Below, piece by piece: positions 53,346 through 62,351 of a DNA stretch of 64,000 bases; the stretch's first letter is position 1, and each line of letters starts with the position of its first letter. Under the pieces are notes generated by a model that was not told the DNA's origin, ran no database searches, and saw only the letters and a list, made by a program, of their open reading frames with translations. A program made the position numbers and the translations under genes. This stretch comes from Ignavibacteriota bacterium (lineage in GTDB: Bacteria > Bacteroidota > Ignavibacteria > Ignavibacteriales > Melioribacteraceae): assembly GCA_016708125.1 (NCBI GenBank), contig JADJGF010000001.1, positions 3,742,001 to 3,806,000 on the forward strand, given 5' to 3'.

Positions 53346-53828
53346 ATGAACAAAAAAATGAAGCAAGTAATGGATTGGAAAGCTGCTCTTTGGGCTGGAT
53401 TGGTTGCAAGTTTTATTTTTTTATTTTTGAATCTTTTTCTGGTCCCGTTTTTACTCGGTGGAAATATGTGGGTAATTGTTCGTTTGTTTGCTTCAATCTT
53501 TTTAGGTGAATCAATTTTAGCGCCTCCTGCAACCTTTGATTTAACTGCGTTAATTGTAAGTATTATTACAAATTTAATTTTATCGGAATTATTTACACTT
53601 TTAATTGCATTCGTATTTCATAAATATGGATTAGCAACCGGAATAATTGGCGGTGCCGTTTTTGGTTTGGCAATTTATTTAATAAATTTTTATTCACTTA
53701 GTTATTTTTTCCCATGGTTTTTTGTTTTAGGAAGCTGGCCTTTTGTCCTTACACATATTCTTTTTGGAGCAGTTTCCGGCGGAGTTTATGAACTTTTGGA
53801 AGTGGAAGAATTTGAACCAGCTGAATAA
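53346..53828 (+). CDS. Four-helix membrane protein, 160 aa
   Basis: It begins MNKKMKQVMDWKAALWAGLV. Four hydrophobic segments: about 12-35, 57-82, 88-106 and 118-140, with small residues in between and an acidic C-terminal tail (LLEVEEFEPAE). No family named. It is followed by an M48 peptidase gene after 18 bases, so the pair is probably co-transcribed. The 235-base stretch upstream (53111-53345) has no gene. Confidence 0.6.
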   Translation: MNKKMKQVMDWKAALWAGLVASFIFLFLNLFLVPFLLGGNMWVIVRLFASIFLGESILAPPATFDLTALIVSIITNLILSELFTLLIAFVFHKYGLATGIIGGAVFGLAIYLINFYSLSYFFPWFFVLGSWPFVLTHILFGAVSGGVYELLEVEEFEPAE

Positions 53829-53846
53829 ATTAATTTGGAGTTTATT

Positions 53847-54668
53847 ATGATTGGCGGAACTGGAAATTCAAGAAGTTTTGGAAAATCAAGATTAATTATT
53901 GCGTTAGTTTTCATCGGATTTTCACTTATTTCATTTCTTAGTTCAAAAGAATATAATCCCGTTACCGGCGAAGAACAATATATTGGAATGACACCAAAAC
54001 AAGAAATTGCGTTAGGTTTACAAGCCGCTCCGCAAATGATTGAACAATATGGCGGACTTTATCCAAATCAGCAGTATCAAGATATTGTGGATAGAATTGG
54101 AATGAGTTTAGTAAGAAATTCCAAAGCTGCTGAAACTGAGTATCAATATGAATTTCATTTATTAAATGATAGACAAACCGTAAATGCTTTTGCGCTTCCG
54201 GGCGGACAAATTTTTATTACTGCCGCACTTTTTGGAAGATTGGAAACTGAAGCACAATTAGCTGGAGTTTTAGGACATGAAATCGGTCATGTTGTAGCGC
54301 GTCATTCTGCACAACAAATGGCAAAATCTAATTTAACTCAAGGAATTTTAAACGGAGTTTTAATTGCCAGCGATCCATCAGGCAGTTCTGCGCAAGCCGC
54401 TGCGTATATTGCACAATTAGTAAATATGAAATATGGTAGAGAAGATGAACTTGAATCCGATAAAATTGGAGTAAACTTTATGTCGAATTCCGGTTATGAT
54501 CCAACGGCGTTAATTGGTGTTATGAAAATTCTTGAAGAAGCTTCTGGCGGCTCAAGTCAAGCTGAATTTTTTAGTACACATCCAAATCCATCAAATAGAA
54601 TTTCACAAATTAATACTGAAATTAATAAATTATTTCCAGATGGGATTCCGTCAGGATTAGTTAAATAG
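53847..54668 (+). CDS. M48-family zinc metallopeptidase
   Basis: 273 residues from the ATG at 53847, which has GGAG upstream (an upstream TTG at 53835 in frame is unlikely). An N-terminal membrane or signal segment (RLIIALVFIGFSLISFL) is followed by a YIGMTPKQEIALG stretch and the catalytic HEIGH motif (GHEIGHVVARHS, about 143-154). A third ligand Glu lies in GREDELESDKIGVNFM. M48 proteins of this type act in the periplasm on misfolded outer-membrane proteins. It is preceded by the four-helix protein. Confidence 0.9.
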   Translation: MIGGTGNSRSFGKSRLIIALVFIGFSLISFLSSKEYNPVTGEEQYIGMTPKQEIALGLQAAPQMIEQYGGLYPNQQYQDIVDRIGMSLVRNSKAAETEYQYEFHLLNDRQTVNAFALPGGQIFITAALFGRLETEAQLAGVLGHEIGHVVARHSAQQMAKSNLTQGILNGVLIASDPSGSSAQAAAYIAQLVNMKYGREDELESDKIGVNFMSNSGYDPTALIGVMKILEEASGGSSQAEFFSTHPNPSNRISQINTEINKLFPDGIPSGLVK

Positions 54669-54725
54669 TTTTCTGAATTATTTAAGATTTGATCTTTTAA
54701 AAAGTCCGCATCTTTTTTGTTAAAA

Positions 54726-55904
54726 TTAAATAGGATGATAAACCGTATTTGAGCCAATCCACGTTTGGTTTTTATTGAAATCAACTCCCATCATTTTACC
54801 TTTACTTGTACGAAGTAAATTGTTCACCAAGATTGGTTTTTCATTCCAAATGTACATCATTCTAATTTCTGCTTTTGCATTTCCTTCGGGAGTTTTAATT
54901 AACGGAAAATAATCTACTTTTTTCTGAAGAATAAAATTTTGTTTATCATTTATTGAATCTAAAATTTCTTTAGTTATATCAATTACAACTCCGGAACCGG
55001 CAAAAGAAAACAATGGTTTTAAAACATAATTTTCCAAATCACTTGGATAATTTTCTAATTCATTTAAATAAAAACTTTGCGGAGAATATTTGCTTTTAAT
55101 TTCCGGCAAACTGAATTTACTAATTCTGTAAAACCAATTTGGGTGACCAACCCAAATAACATTTAATTCATCTCTAAAATCAAAATTAAAAATTAAATTC
55201 TTTTTTTCTAATTCATCAAAAATAACTCTGTTGTAAATTCGTTCAATCGGAATTTCAATTCCATTTTTTTTATAAAAAAGCTTACTTCCCTTTTTAATTA
55301 TTTCTGTAATGCAAACCGATTCAACATCTGCATATTTTTCGGTTAAGTAAAAATCAATTCTCGTTTTTTGTTTATCGGGTTCAATCTCTAAAAGTATAAC
55401 ATTTTCCGGATTAGAATTTCCAATTAAAGTTTTTTTAAATAAATCTACATAAGAATTAAAATCAAATGAATTATAATAAGTTGTGAAATTTTTCGGTATG
55501 TAAAAATGTTCTCTTAATTTTTGATCGAGAAAAATTTGATACGCATAAAGTGATGGAAATCCTTGAAGCTCAATTAATTGCGGTATAAAATCACCATTTG
55601 AATTTTTTGTAATTCCGAAATCAATCTGTAAAAATATTGGATGATCATCTTCATTTGGGACAAAATATTTTTGCGGGACAGCATTTTTAGATTTTTCAAG
55701 AAATTCATTTTTCTGAATTTGATTTAAAATATCTTCACCGGCAAAAATTAATTTATCGCGTAAGTTTTCATCAATAAACAAAGGTGTTTCGGAGATTCTG
55801 AAATCCAATCTATTATTAGTTTCTTCATTAATTTTTTGAATAATTTTTTCATAAGTTTTATCATCAAATAACGAAATATATTTTTCTCTAATTTCTGCAA
55901 TCAT
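54726..55904 (-). CDS. ATP-grasp-like protein, third gene of peptide-ligase operon
   Basis: 392 residues without signal. Segments DDHPIFLQIDFGITKNSNGD and ENYVLKPLFSFAGSGVVIDI with the later KAEIRMMYIWNEKPILVNNL suggest an ATP-grasp fold (ATP-binding K, G-rich loop, late acidic/Asn residues). Specificity is unknown. Glutathionylspermidine-synthase-like proteins have similar plan. It ends the operon with GCS2- and RimK-type genes, separated by three bases from the GCS2 gene. The likely role is amide-bond formation on a small molecule or peptide. Confidence 0.65.
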   Translation of the reverse strand: MIAEIREKYISLFDDKTYEKIIQKINEETNNRLDFRISETPLFIDENLRDKLIFAGEDILNQIQKNEFLEKSKNAVPQKYFVPNEDDHPIFLQIDFGITKNSNGDFIPQLIELQGFPSLYAYQIFLDQKLREHFYIPKNFTTYYNSFDFNSYVDLFKKTLIGNSNPENVILLEIEPDKQKTRIDFYLTEKYADVESVCITEIIKKGSKLFYKKNGIEIPIERIYNRVIFDELEKKNLIFNFDFRDELNVIWVGHPNWFYRISKFSLPEIKSKYSPQSFYLNELENYPSDLENYVLKPLFSFAGSGVVIDITKEILDSINDKQNFILQKKVDYFPLIKTPEGNAKAEIRMMYIWNEKPILVNNLLRTSKGKMMGVDFNKNQTWIGSNTVYHPI

Positions 55905-55907
55905 ATT

Positions 55908-57020
55908 TTAATAACTCAATCCTTTGTAAGTTTCAGAAATTACTAAATCAACAACTGAATTTAAATTTTGCGTTTGATCCCATACAGCAATTTGTTTATC
56001 GGCTCCGGTTCCGTTTTTCAAAATTTCCCTTACATAGTTTACTTCTTCGCGACTATCTAAAACATCAACAACATCATCAATAAATTCCAAAAGTTCTTCA
56101 ATTAACAACGGAGTTTCAATTTCAGCTTGTTTTCCAAAATCGATTAATTTTCCGCTAATACCGTATCTTGCGGCACGCCATTTATTTTCATTAATGTACA
56201 ATCTTCTATAAAGTCTAAATCCTAAATTTTGTTTTATTAACTTGTACAATTTTGCAACAACAGCTTGACACAAAGCTGCAAGCGCAACGGTTTCGTCAAC
56301 TGTCATCGGCAAATCGCAGACTCTAAATTCCAATGTTGGATATTTTGGATGTGGACGAATATCCCACCAAATTTTACTCGCATCTTCAACACATTTTGTT
56401 TTAATAAGCATATTTACAAATGATTGAAATTCCCCATGACTTGCAAAATAATCCGGAATCCCAGTGCGCGGAAATCTATCAAATATTTTTGCACGATATG
56501 ATTTTAATCCGGTATTTCTACCTTTCCAAAATGGTGAGTTTGTTGATAAAGCAAAAATATGCGGTAGAAAATATCTCGCTGCATTCATTATATGAATAGC
56601 CAGTTCTTTATCATCAATACCGATATGAACATGAAGACCAAAAATTAAATTTGCTCTCGCAACTTGCTGCATATCTTGCACAACTCCGGCATATCTTGGC
56701 TGATCAGTAATTTCTTGATCTTCCCATCTTGAAAATGGATGTGTTCCAGAAGCGGCAATTTTTAATTTTTCTTTCTCTGCAAGCATTGCTAATTGCGAAC
56801 GCAAATGAACAACTTCTTGTCGGGCTTCTTTAATATTTGTGCAGATTTTTGATCCCGTTTCAACAACCGATTGATGAAGTTCAGCTTTAATTTTTTCTCT
56901 AAGATGAATTGTTCCGCCGCTTAAAATTTGCTCAATTCTTGATCTTAATTCTCTGGTTTCCGGATCAACAATTTGAAATTCTTCTTCAATTCCTAATGTA
57001 AAAGTTTTATCAGAAAGCAT
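55908..57020 (-). CDS. GCS2-family carboxylate-amine ligase (YbdK-like)
   Basis: 370 residues. It starts MLSDKTFTLGIEEEFQIVDP, where GIEEEFQIVDP is the typical beginning of the GCS2/YbdK family. Further family features are HPFSRW, LIFGLHVHIGI and EFRVCDLPMTVDE. Enzymes of the family attach glutamate to an amine (glutamate-cysteine ligase-like, or EgtA-like); the true substrate of YbdK homologues is usually unknown. It lies between two ATP-grasp genes with gaps of 3 and 11 bases, so the three proteins probably act in one pathway. Confidence 0.88.
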   Translation of the reverse strand: MLSDKTFTLGIEEEFQIVDPETRELRSRIEQILSGGTIHLREKIKAELHQSVVETGSKICTNIKEARQEVVHLRSQLAMLAEKEKLKIAASGTHPFSRWEDQEITDQPRYAGVVQDMQQVARANLIFGLHVHIGIDDKELAIHIMNAARYFLPHIFALSTNSPFWKGRNTGLKSYRAKIFDRFPRTGIPDYFASHGEFQSFVNMLIKTKCVEDASKIWWDIRPHPKYPTLEFRVCDLPMTVDETVALAALCQAVVAKLYKLIKQNLGFRLYRRLYINENKWRAARYGISGKLIDFGKQAEIETPLLIEELLEFIDDVVDVLDSREEVNYVREILKNGTGADKQIAVWDQTQNLNSVVDLVISETYKGLSY

Positions 57021-57031
57021 AATTGCCTCAA

Positions 57032-58006
57032 TTATTTTTTCTTCTTATTTGAAGTTAATTTTTCATTTGATGTAAACGCTGTAACGAAATCTCCCCAAGT
57101 TAAATTATTTTTTCCCTTTTTATGATTTTTCGCTTTTCTAATTGCCATATTTGCCGCAGCTTCAACTACCCATTCAAAATTTTCTTCACCAACAGAATTT
57201 ATATCTGCATCCGGTGCGGGATTTCCAAAATCAATTGCATAAGGAATTCCATCTCTCACAGCAAATTCAACAGTGTTAAAATCATAACCTAATGCGTTAT
57301 TAATTTTTAAAACATCCTCTTCAATTGTTTTTAATAATTTGCTTTCTATAGGTTTTGGATTTTGCACGTATCTCAAATGATGCGGCTGTTTAGGATCATA
57401 CTGCATAATTCTTACATCTCTTCTATCCAAACAATAACATCTAAAATATTCAGTAAAATCAATTGCTTCTTGCAGCAACATTACTAAAGTTCCGGTTTCG
57501 TGATAATCTCTAAAAAACTCATTTATATCTTTGGGATTATAAACATTTTTCCATCCGCCGCCGGCAAATGGTTTAAAGAAAGCCGGAAATCCCACATAAT
57601 CAAAAATGTAATTCCAATCTAATGGATAAGCTAAATTTCTCATTGAATTAGCATTTGTATCCGGTGGATGTTGATTGGAAGGAAGTATTACGGTTTTGGG
57701 AACATTAACTCCAATTTTTGTTGCAATTGCATTATTGAAAAATTTATCATCCGCGCTCCACCAAAACGGATTGTTAATTACGGCAGTTCCGGTTAATGCA
57801 GCATTTTTTAAATATGCTCTATAGAAAGGAATATCCTGCGAAATTCTATCAATTAGAACATCATATTGAGTTGGTTTACCTTGTTCAACAACATTAATTT
57901 TTGCTAATTCCGCAACAATTCCCTTCTCTTTTTTTGAATTTACTCTATCAACAAATGCTTGTGGAAAAGTATTTTCTTGGCCAAAAAGAATTCCAATTTT
58001 TTTCAT
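57032..58006 (-). CDS. RimK-like ATP-grasp ligase, first gene of peptide-ligase operon
   Basis: 324 residues. It starts MKKIGILFGQENTFPQAFVD. The ATP-grasp core includes FPAFFKPFAGGGWKNVY (Lys and G-rich loop), VMLLQEAIDFTEYFRCYCLD and a metal-binding VEFAVRDGIPYAIDFGNPAP. The fold attaches an amino acid or carboxylate to an amine using ATP. It is the first gene of the three-gene leftward operon. The terminator at 58093-58122 separates it from the T9SS gene upstream. Its neighbours suggest a glutathione-like or other small peptide product, which is inference. Confidence 0.85.
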   Translation of the reverse strand: MKKIGILFGQENTFPQAFVDRVNSKKEKGIVAELAKINVVEQGKPTQYDVLIDRISQDIPFYRAYLKNAALTGTAVINNPFWWSADDKFFNNAIATKIGVNVPKTVILPSNQHPPDTNANSMRNLAYPLDWNYIFDYVGFPAFFKPFAGGGWKNVYNPKDINEFFRDYHETGTLVMLLQEAIDFTEYFRCYCLDRRDVRIMQYDPKQPHHLRYVQNPKPIESKLLKTIEEDVLKINNALGYDFNTVEFAVRDGIPYAIDFGNPAPDADINSVGEENFEWVVEAAANMAIRKAKNHKKGKNNLTWGDFVTAFTSNEKLTSNKKKK

Positions 58007-58092
58007 ATATCACCTAAAGAATTTAATGATTTGAGAATTTCAAATTTGAGTAAATATAATTAAGTATTTTCATAAAAACATAATTTAAAATA

Positions 58093-58122
58093 AAAAAGCT
58101 CTTCATTTTAGAAGAGCTTTTT
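58093..58122 (-). terminator. Rho-independent terminator after the 909-aa T9SS gene
   Basis: AAAAAGCTCTTC and GAAGAGCTTTTT form a 12-bp stem with a six-base loop and a T-run on the minus strand, 24 bases after the stop of the T9SS gene. Confidence 0.9.
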
Positions 58123-58145
58123 AAAAGTGGTCAATAATATTTTAT

Positions 58146-60875
58146 CTATTTTAGTAATATCATTTTTTTTGTATCAATAAAATCATCGGATTGCAATTTG
58201 TAGAAATACACTCCACTCGGTAAATTCCTTCCATCAAATTCAACTTCATAATTACCGGGTTTTTGGTTTGCGTTTACCAATGTTTTAACCTCTCTTCCAA
58301 GTATATCTAAAACTACTAATTTTACTTTTGACGTTTCACTTTTCATATACTTAGGAATTGTATATTTAATTTTTGTTGTTGGGTTAAACGGATTAGGATA
58401 GTTTTGTGATAGTTCTGATTTTAAAGGTAAAACTGAACTTTCTTCTGTTTTTATTGAAGTCGGATTATTCCAATCTAAAATATTTGCCCAAACATCACTA
58501 TCATTATCATTTTGACTTTCAGTCCAAGTTGAATAAATTCTGCTATTTTTTATCTCAATATTAAACCCTCCAGCTGTTGTATTTTCATGATTAAGAAGTT
58601 TGAAATTTGAGTTAAGTTTATTTCCATCATTATCAAAACGTTGCGCATAGTAAATGTAATTATGTAAATCAATTTCTTGTAAATCTAAAATTATAAAATT
58701 CCCATTTTCATCAGTCGCATTTGGCTCAAAAATACTATCATCTACTTCTAAAGTTTTAACTGAGTCTTGAATATTTCCTTCATTTGTAAACTTTTGGAAT
58801 TTAAGATACTTCTTCTTGTTTATTGCGTCTGATTCTACCCAATAAATTTTAAAACTTCCATCAGAGTTTACAGAAACTTTATTGCCGAAAATATATAAAC
58901 TTTTGTCACTTCGTGAGATATTATACTTTTCACCAATTCGATTACAATCTGCAGAAAATATTTGAGCAAACAAAGTTTCAGTACTATCATTTTTGTCAAA
59001 AGCAAGCCAACTAATTATAAAATTATTATTAGGAAAAACAGAAATTGAAGGTACAATTTGATTTTCAAAATTAATATCATCATCCAATAATATTTTATCA
59101 GATTGTGCAATTCCACTATTTGAAAAAAGTTGAAAATAAATTTTTATATTATTTGTAGAATCGTCAGCTGTACTCCATGATATAATATAATTTTCCAAAC
59201 CATTAGCAGAAATTACACCGATATCGTTTTGATAATTCAAAAGAAGTTCTGAAAGAATAATATTTGAATCAATTGCTTCACCTTTAGAATTATAAAATTG
59301 CCCGACAATTTGTGATTTGGGAAAATCATTTGGATTTTGTGAGAAATGATCTTGGATCCAAACTATTACAAAATTTTCATTAGGAGTAATTGATATTTTC
59401 GGAGAGGAATAATTATAAATTTGTTTATTACTTACTTTAAAATTACTCCCAATAAAACTTCCATCATTTAAAAATCTTTGTGCATAAATTTCGCATTTAG
59501 AATTATTTCTAAAATCAAGCCAACAAATAATAAAATTTCCATTTTGGCTCACTTCAATATCCGGCGAGAATTGTTCTGCAACTGGAATTCCATCATCATC
59601 ATTTACTTTAATTTCTTCACATAGTTGTTTATTATTAACATCAAAACTTTTACAATAAACATCAAAATTATAATGTCCGCTTAAATTTTCTTCTTTAACC
59701 CAAGCTACAAAGCAATTTCCTAAACAATCAGATGTAATTGTAGGCATAATATCATGTGTGCTATCTTGGATGGAATTTACTTTAATATTATTTCCTATTA
59801 AATTTCCATTTTCATCTAAACGTTGATACCAAACATTTTTTTTAAAGTCTTCAGAATGTTGATACCAAGTAATTAAATATTCATTGAAATCTGAGTAATA
59901 AATTTCATTAGGATACGAACCATAAGAATCACTTGTATTTATCTTAAAGTTGTTTCCTATTTTTTCACCTTCTTTATTGAATCTTTGTGCATAAACATCA
60001 ACTGAGTAAATAGAATTTCTGAAGTCAGACCAAGCTGTAATGAAATTACCGCTACTATCATTTGCAATGGTAACATCACATGGATTAGAATTAACTGCAT
60101 TGTTATCAATTACATTAACTTCTATTCCAATCTTTTCACCTAATTCTGAAAATCTTTGAATTAATAATTTTGGTGTTCCACTTTTCCATTCTTTCCAAGC
60201 AAAAATAAAATTATTAAGATTATCTAATGAAATTGAAAAAGATTCAATGTATAGATTTTCTGTTTCATTTTTAAGAAGTATTCTTTTTCCAATAGCTGTA
60301 AAATCTGAAGAAAACATTTGAGCAAAAATACTTTTACTTTCATCTGCATTATATTCCATCCAAGCTATTAAGATTTTTCCCGATTCATTCATAAATATTT
60401 GAGACTCAGCACTATACAAATTACCAATTTCAAATTTTATTGTATTTCCAATTTGCTCAAGTTCTTTTGAATAATGATTAAAACAAATTTCATAATTTTG
60501 ATAATTCGGTTGAAACCAAATTATTATAAAGCTACCATCGTTTAACATTATAACATTTGGAAATTTGCCTATAGTATAGGAGGAAGTATTATCTACAATT
60601 TTTATATTTTGTTTAATTGGAATAGCTGAATTAGAAAAATATTGAAAATAAATCTCCTTCACTGCATTTCTATCATCTTCCCAAACAACAACAAAGTTTC
60701 CTTCGCAATCGGACGCTATTTTAGGATCTGTTTGACTTGAATAATTGTAACCTCCATTTTCATTTACTTGAAAATCTTGGACAATAGTAATTGGTTTATT
60801 AAAATTCTGAAAATGAAATGAAGAAATGAGAAAAAGGTAAAAAACAATTGAATATTTATAGGAACCCACATTCAT
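58146..60875 (-). CDS. Large T9SS-exported protein with repeated beta modules
   Basis: 909 residues. The signal peptide region is IVFYLFLISSFHFQNF. About ten modules follow with the pattern (I/A)xW-x-(D/E)…(A)QRF…G…(I)G-x-N-x-K-V-N (for example GNFIICWLDFRNNSKCEIYA and QRFNKEGEKIGNNFKINTSD), likely propeller or beta-sandwich blades. The C-terminal T9SS type A sorting domain begins LSQNYPNPFNPTTKIKYTI, and ends FIDTKKMILLK. Such proteins are exported across the outer membrane and attached to the surface; the binding partner is unknown. The last 60 codons nearly duplicate the fragment at 60921-61093. Confidence 0.88.
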   Translation of the reverse strand: MNVGSYKYSIVFYLFLISSFHFQNFNKPITIVQDFQVNENGGYNYSSQTDPKIASDCEGNFVVVWEDDRNAVKEIYFQYFSNSAIPIKQNIKIVDNTSSYTIGKFPNVIMLNDGSFIIIWFQPNYQNYEICFNHYSKELEQIGNTIKFEIGNLYSAESQIFMNESGKILIAWMEYNADESKSIFAQMFSSDFTAIGKRILLKNETENLYIESFSISLDNLNNFIFAWKEWKSGTPKLLIQRFSELGEKIGIEVNVIDNNAVNSNPCDVTIANDSSGNFITAWSDFRNSIYSVDVYAQRFNKEGEKIGNNFKINTSDSYGSYPNEIYYSDFNEYLITWYQHSEDFKKNVWYQRLDENGNLIGNNIKVNSIQDSTHDIMPTITSDCLGNCFVAWVKEENLSGHYNFDVYCKSFDVNNKQLCEEIKVNDDDGIPVAEQFSPDIEVSQNGNFIICWLDFRNNSKCEIYAQRFLNDGSFIGSNFKVSNKQIYNYSSPKISITPNENFVIVWIQDHFSQNPNDFPKSQIVGQFYNSKGEAIDSNIILSELLLNYQNDIGVISANGLENYIISWSTADDSTNNIKIYFQLFSNSGIAQSDKILLDDDINFENQIVPSISVFPNNNFIISWLAFDKNDSTETLFAQIFSADCNRIGEKYNISRSDKSLYIFGNKVSVNSDGSFKIYWVESDAINKKKYLKFQKFTNEGNIQDSVKTLEVDDSIFEPNATDENGNFIILDLQEIDLHNYIYYAQRFDNDGNKLNSNFKLLNHENTTAGGFNIEIKNSRIYSTWTESQNDNDSDVWANILDWNNPTSIKTEESSVLPLKSELSQNYPNPFNPTTKIKYTIPKYMKSETSKVKLVVLDILGREVKTLVNANQKPGNYEVEFDGRNLPSGVYFYKLQSDDFIDTKKMILLK

Positions 60876-60920
60876 AATATTGATTCCTTAAAATTATTAT
60901 TACATTAAATATAATTTAAA

Positions 60921-61093
60921 TTATTTGATTAATAACATCTTTTTTGTTTCAATAAAATCACCAGATTGTAATTTGTAGAAATACACTCCACTCGGTAAAT
61001 TGCTTCCATCAAATTCAACTTCATAATTTCTGGGTTTTTGGTTTTGGTTTACCAAAGTAGCAACTTCTTTGACAAGAATATCATAAATCACTT
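60921..61093 (-). pseudogene. Orphan T9SS sorting-domain tail, duplicate of the neighbouring gene's C-terminus
   Basis: About 57 codons read VIYDILVKEVATLVNQNQKP, then RNYEVEFDGSNLPSGVYFYK and finally DFIETKKMLLIK with stop. It aligns closely with the end of the 909-aa gene, including a stretch of about 70 bases with only a few changes. There is no start codon or upstream domain; the frame is lost at about 61093 next to a GGGATATATCCC palindrome. The rest of 61094-61246 is AT-rich and empty. It is the remnant of a former T9SS gene or of a recombination event. Confidence 0.8.
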
Positions 61094-61246
61094 AACGTAC
61101 AGCCGGGATATATCCCGTCTCTACAATTTTAATTCTATTTTTCACGTTTTACATTTCACTTTTCACATTTTTTGGAATTACTACTTTAAATTAAATAATT
61201 CATAATTTTGACAGTTATTTATAATTCCAATACTTACAAAGTAAAA

Positions 61247-61273
61247 AAAAGCCATCCTTTTGAGATGGCTTTT
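61247..61273 (-). terminator. Rho-independent terminator of the DHOD-like/PFOR operon
   Basis: AAAAGCCATC and GATGGCTTTT make a 10-bp stem with a seven-base loop, followed by a T-run on the minus strand, 22 bases after the DHOD-like stop. Confidence 0.88.
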
Positions 61274-61294
61274 AATTCATAGAAAATTACGAAA

Positions 61295-62296
61295 TTAAAT
61301 AAGATTTGTTCTGTATGATTGCAGAGCTTTCATATAGTTAGCTCTTTCAAATGCGGCAGGTTCATTAACAGCTTTCTGACTCATACTTCCTTTCATCATA
61401 TCGATTGAAGAATATTCGTTTTCTTCCATCCAAACTTTTAATTCGGAAAGAATATCAGTAATTCTACCAACTCCATTCATTAATAATTCAGAACACATCA
61501 TCGATACATCGCCGCCCGCCATCATAACTTTTAATACATCTTTGTAATTATGAATTCCGGTTGTTGCAGCCATACTTGCTTTTATGTTGCTGTATAAAAT
61601 TGCAATCCATCTTAGAGGAAGTCTCATTTCCCAATTTGTGCTTAATACAAGATTTGGAAATACTTCTAACTTTTCCAAATTAAAATCCGGCTGATAAAAT
61701 CTGTTAAACATTACTAAAGCATCGGCTCCGGCATTATCTAATCTTCGCGCCATATTTGACATTGATGTAAAGAACGGACTTAATTTAATCGCTACAGGAA
61801 TTTTAATTTGTTCTTTAACAGCTTTCAAAGTATCAACGTACATATTTTCAATTTCGGAACCGGTAAGATTAACATTTGTCGGAATATAATAAACATTTAA
61901 TTCTAAGGCGTCAGCTCCGGCTTGCTCAATATTTTTAGCATACTTTACCCAGCCGCCACTGCTAACACCATTCAAACTTCCAATAATTGGAATATCTGTT
62001 GCTTTCTTTAAATTTGCAATATGATCTAAATATTCATAAGGTCCCATATTGTATTCTTCTTGCTCGGGATAATATGAAGTTGCCTCTGCATAACTTTCTG
62101 TTCCGTAGTTTAAATAATGATCTAATTCACCGGACTCATGCGTAATTTGTTCTTCAAAAAGTGAGTAAACTACAACTGCTGCTGCACCGGCGTCTTCCAT
62201 TGCTTTAACTGAATCAACAGTTTGAGATAAAGGCGAAGCTGATGGTACAATAGGATTCTTTAATTTTAATCCCATATATTTTGTTGATAAATCCAT
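61295..62296 (-). CDS. Dihydroorotate-dehydrogenase-like protein
   Basis: 333 residues: a FMN TIM-barrel oxidoreductase of the PyrD family. Visible motifs are MGLKLKNPIVPSASPLSQ at the N-terminus, PIIGSLNGVSSGGW and ALELNVYYIP, and the AIKLSPF segment. The usual catalytic Cys/Ser region of true PyrD is not clear, and the protein is routinely found next to PFOR genes, so its substrate is likely not dihydroorotate. It lies about 55 bases downstream of the PFOR gene on the same strand and probably belongs to one operon. Confidence 0.85.
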   Translation of the reverse strand: MDLSTKYMGLKLKNPIVPSASPLSQTVDSVKAMEDAGAAAVVVYSLFEEQITHESGELDHYLNYGTESYAEATSYYPEQEEYNMGPYEYLDHIANLKKATDIPIIGSLNGVSSGGWVKYAKNIEQAGADALELNVYYIPTNVNLTGSEIENMYVDTLKAVKEQIKIPVAIKLSPFFTSMSNMARRLDNAGADALVMFNRFYQPDFNLEKLEVFPNLVLSTNWEMRLPLRWIAILYSNIKASMAATTGIHNYKDVLKVMMAGGDVSMMCSELLMNGVGRITDILSELKVWMEENEYSSIDMMKGSMSQKAVNEPAAFERANYMKALQSYRTNLI

Positions 62297-62351
62297 TTTT
62301 TCTCCAAAATTTTATTAAACTTTTATTAAGCCGCTAAATAGCGGCATTATT

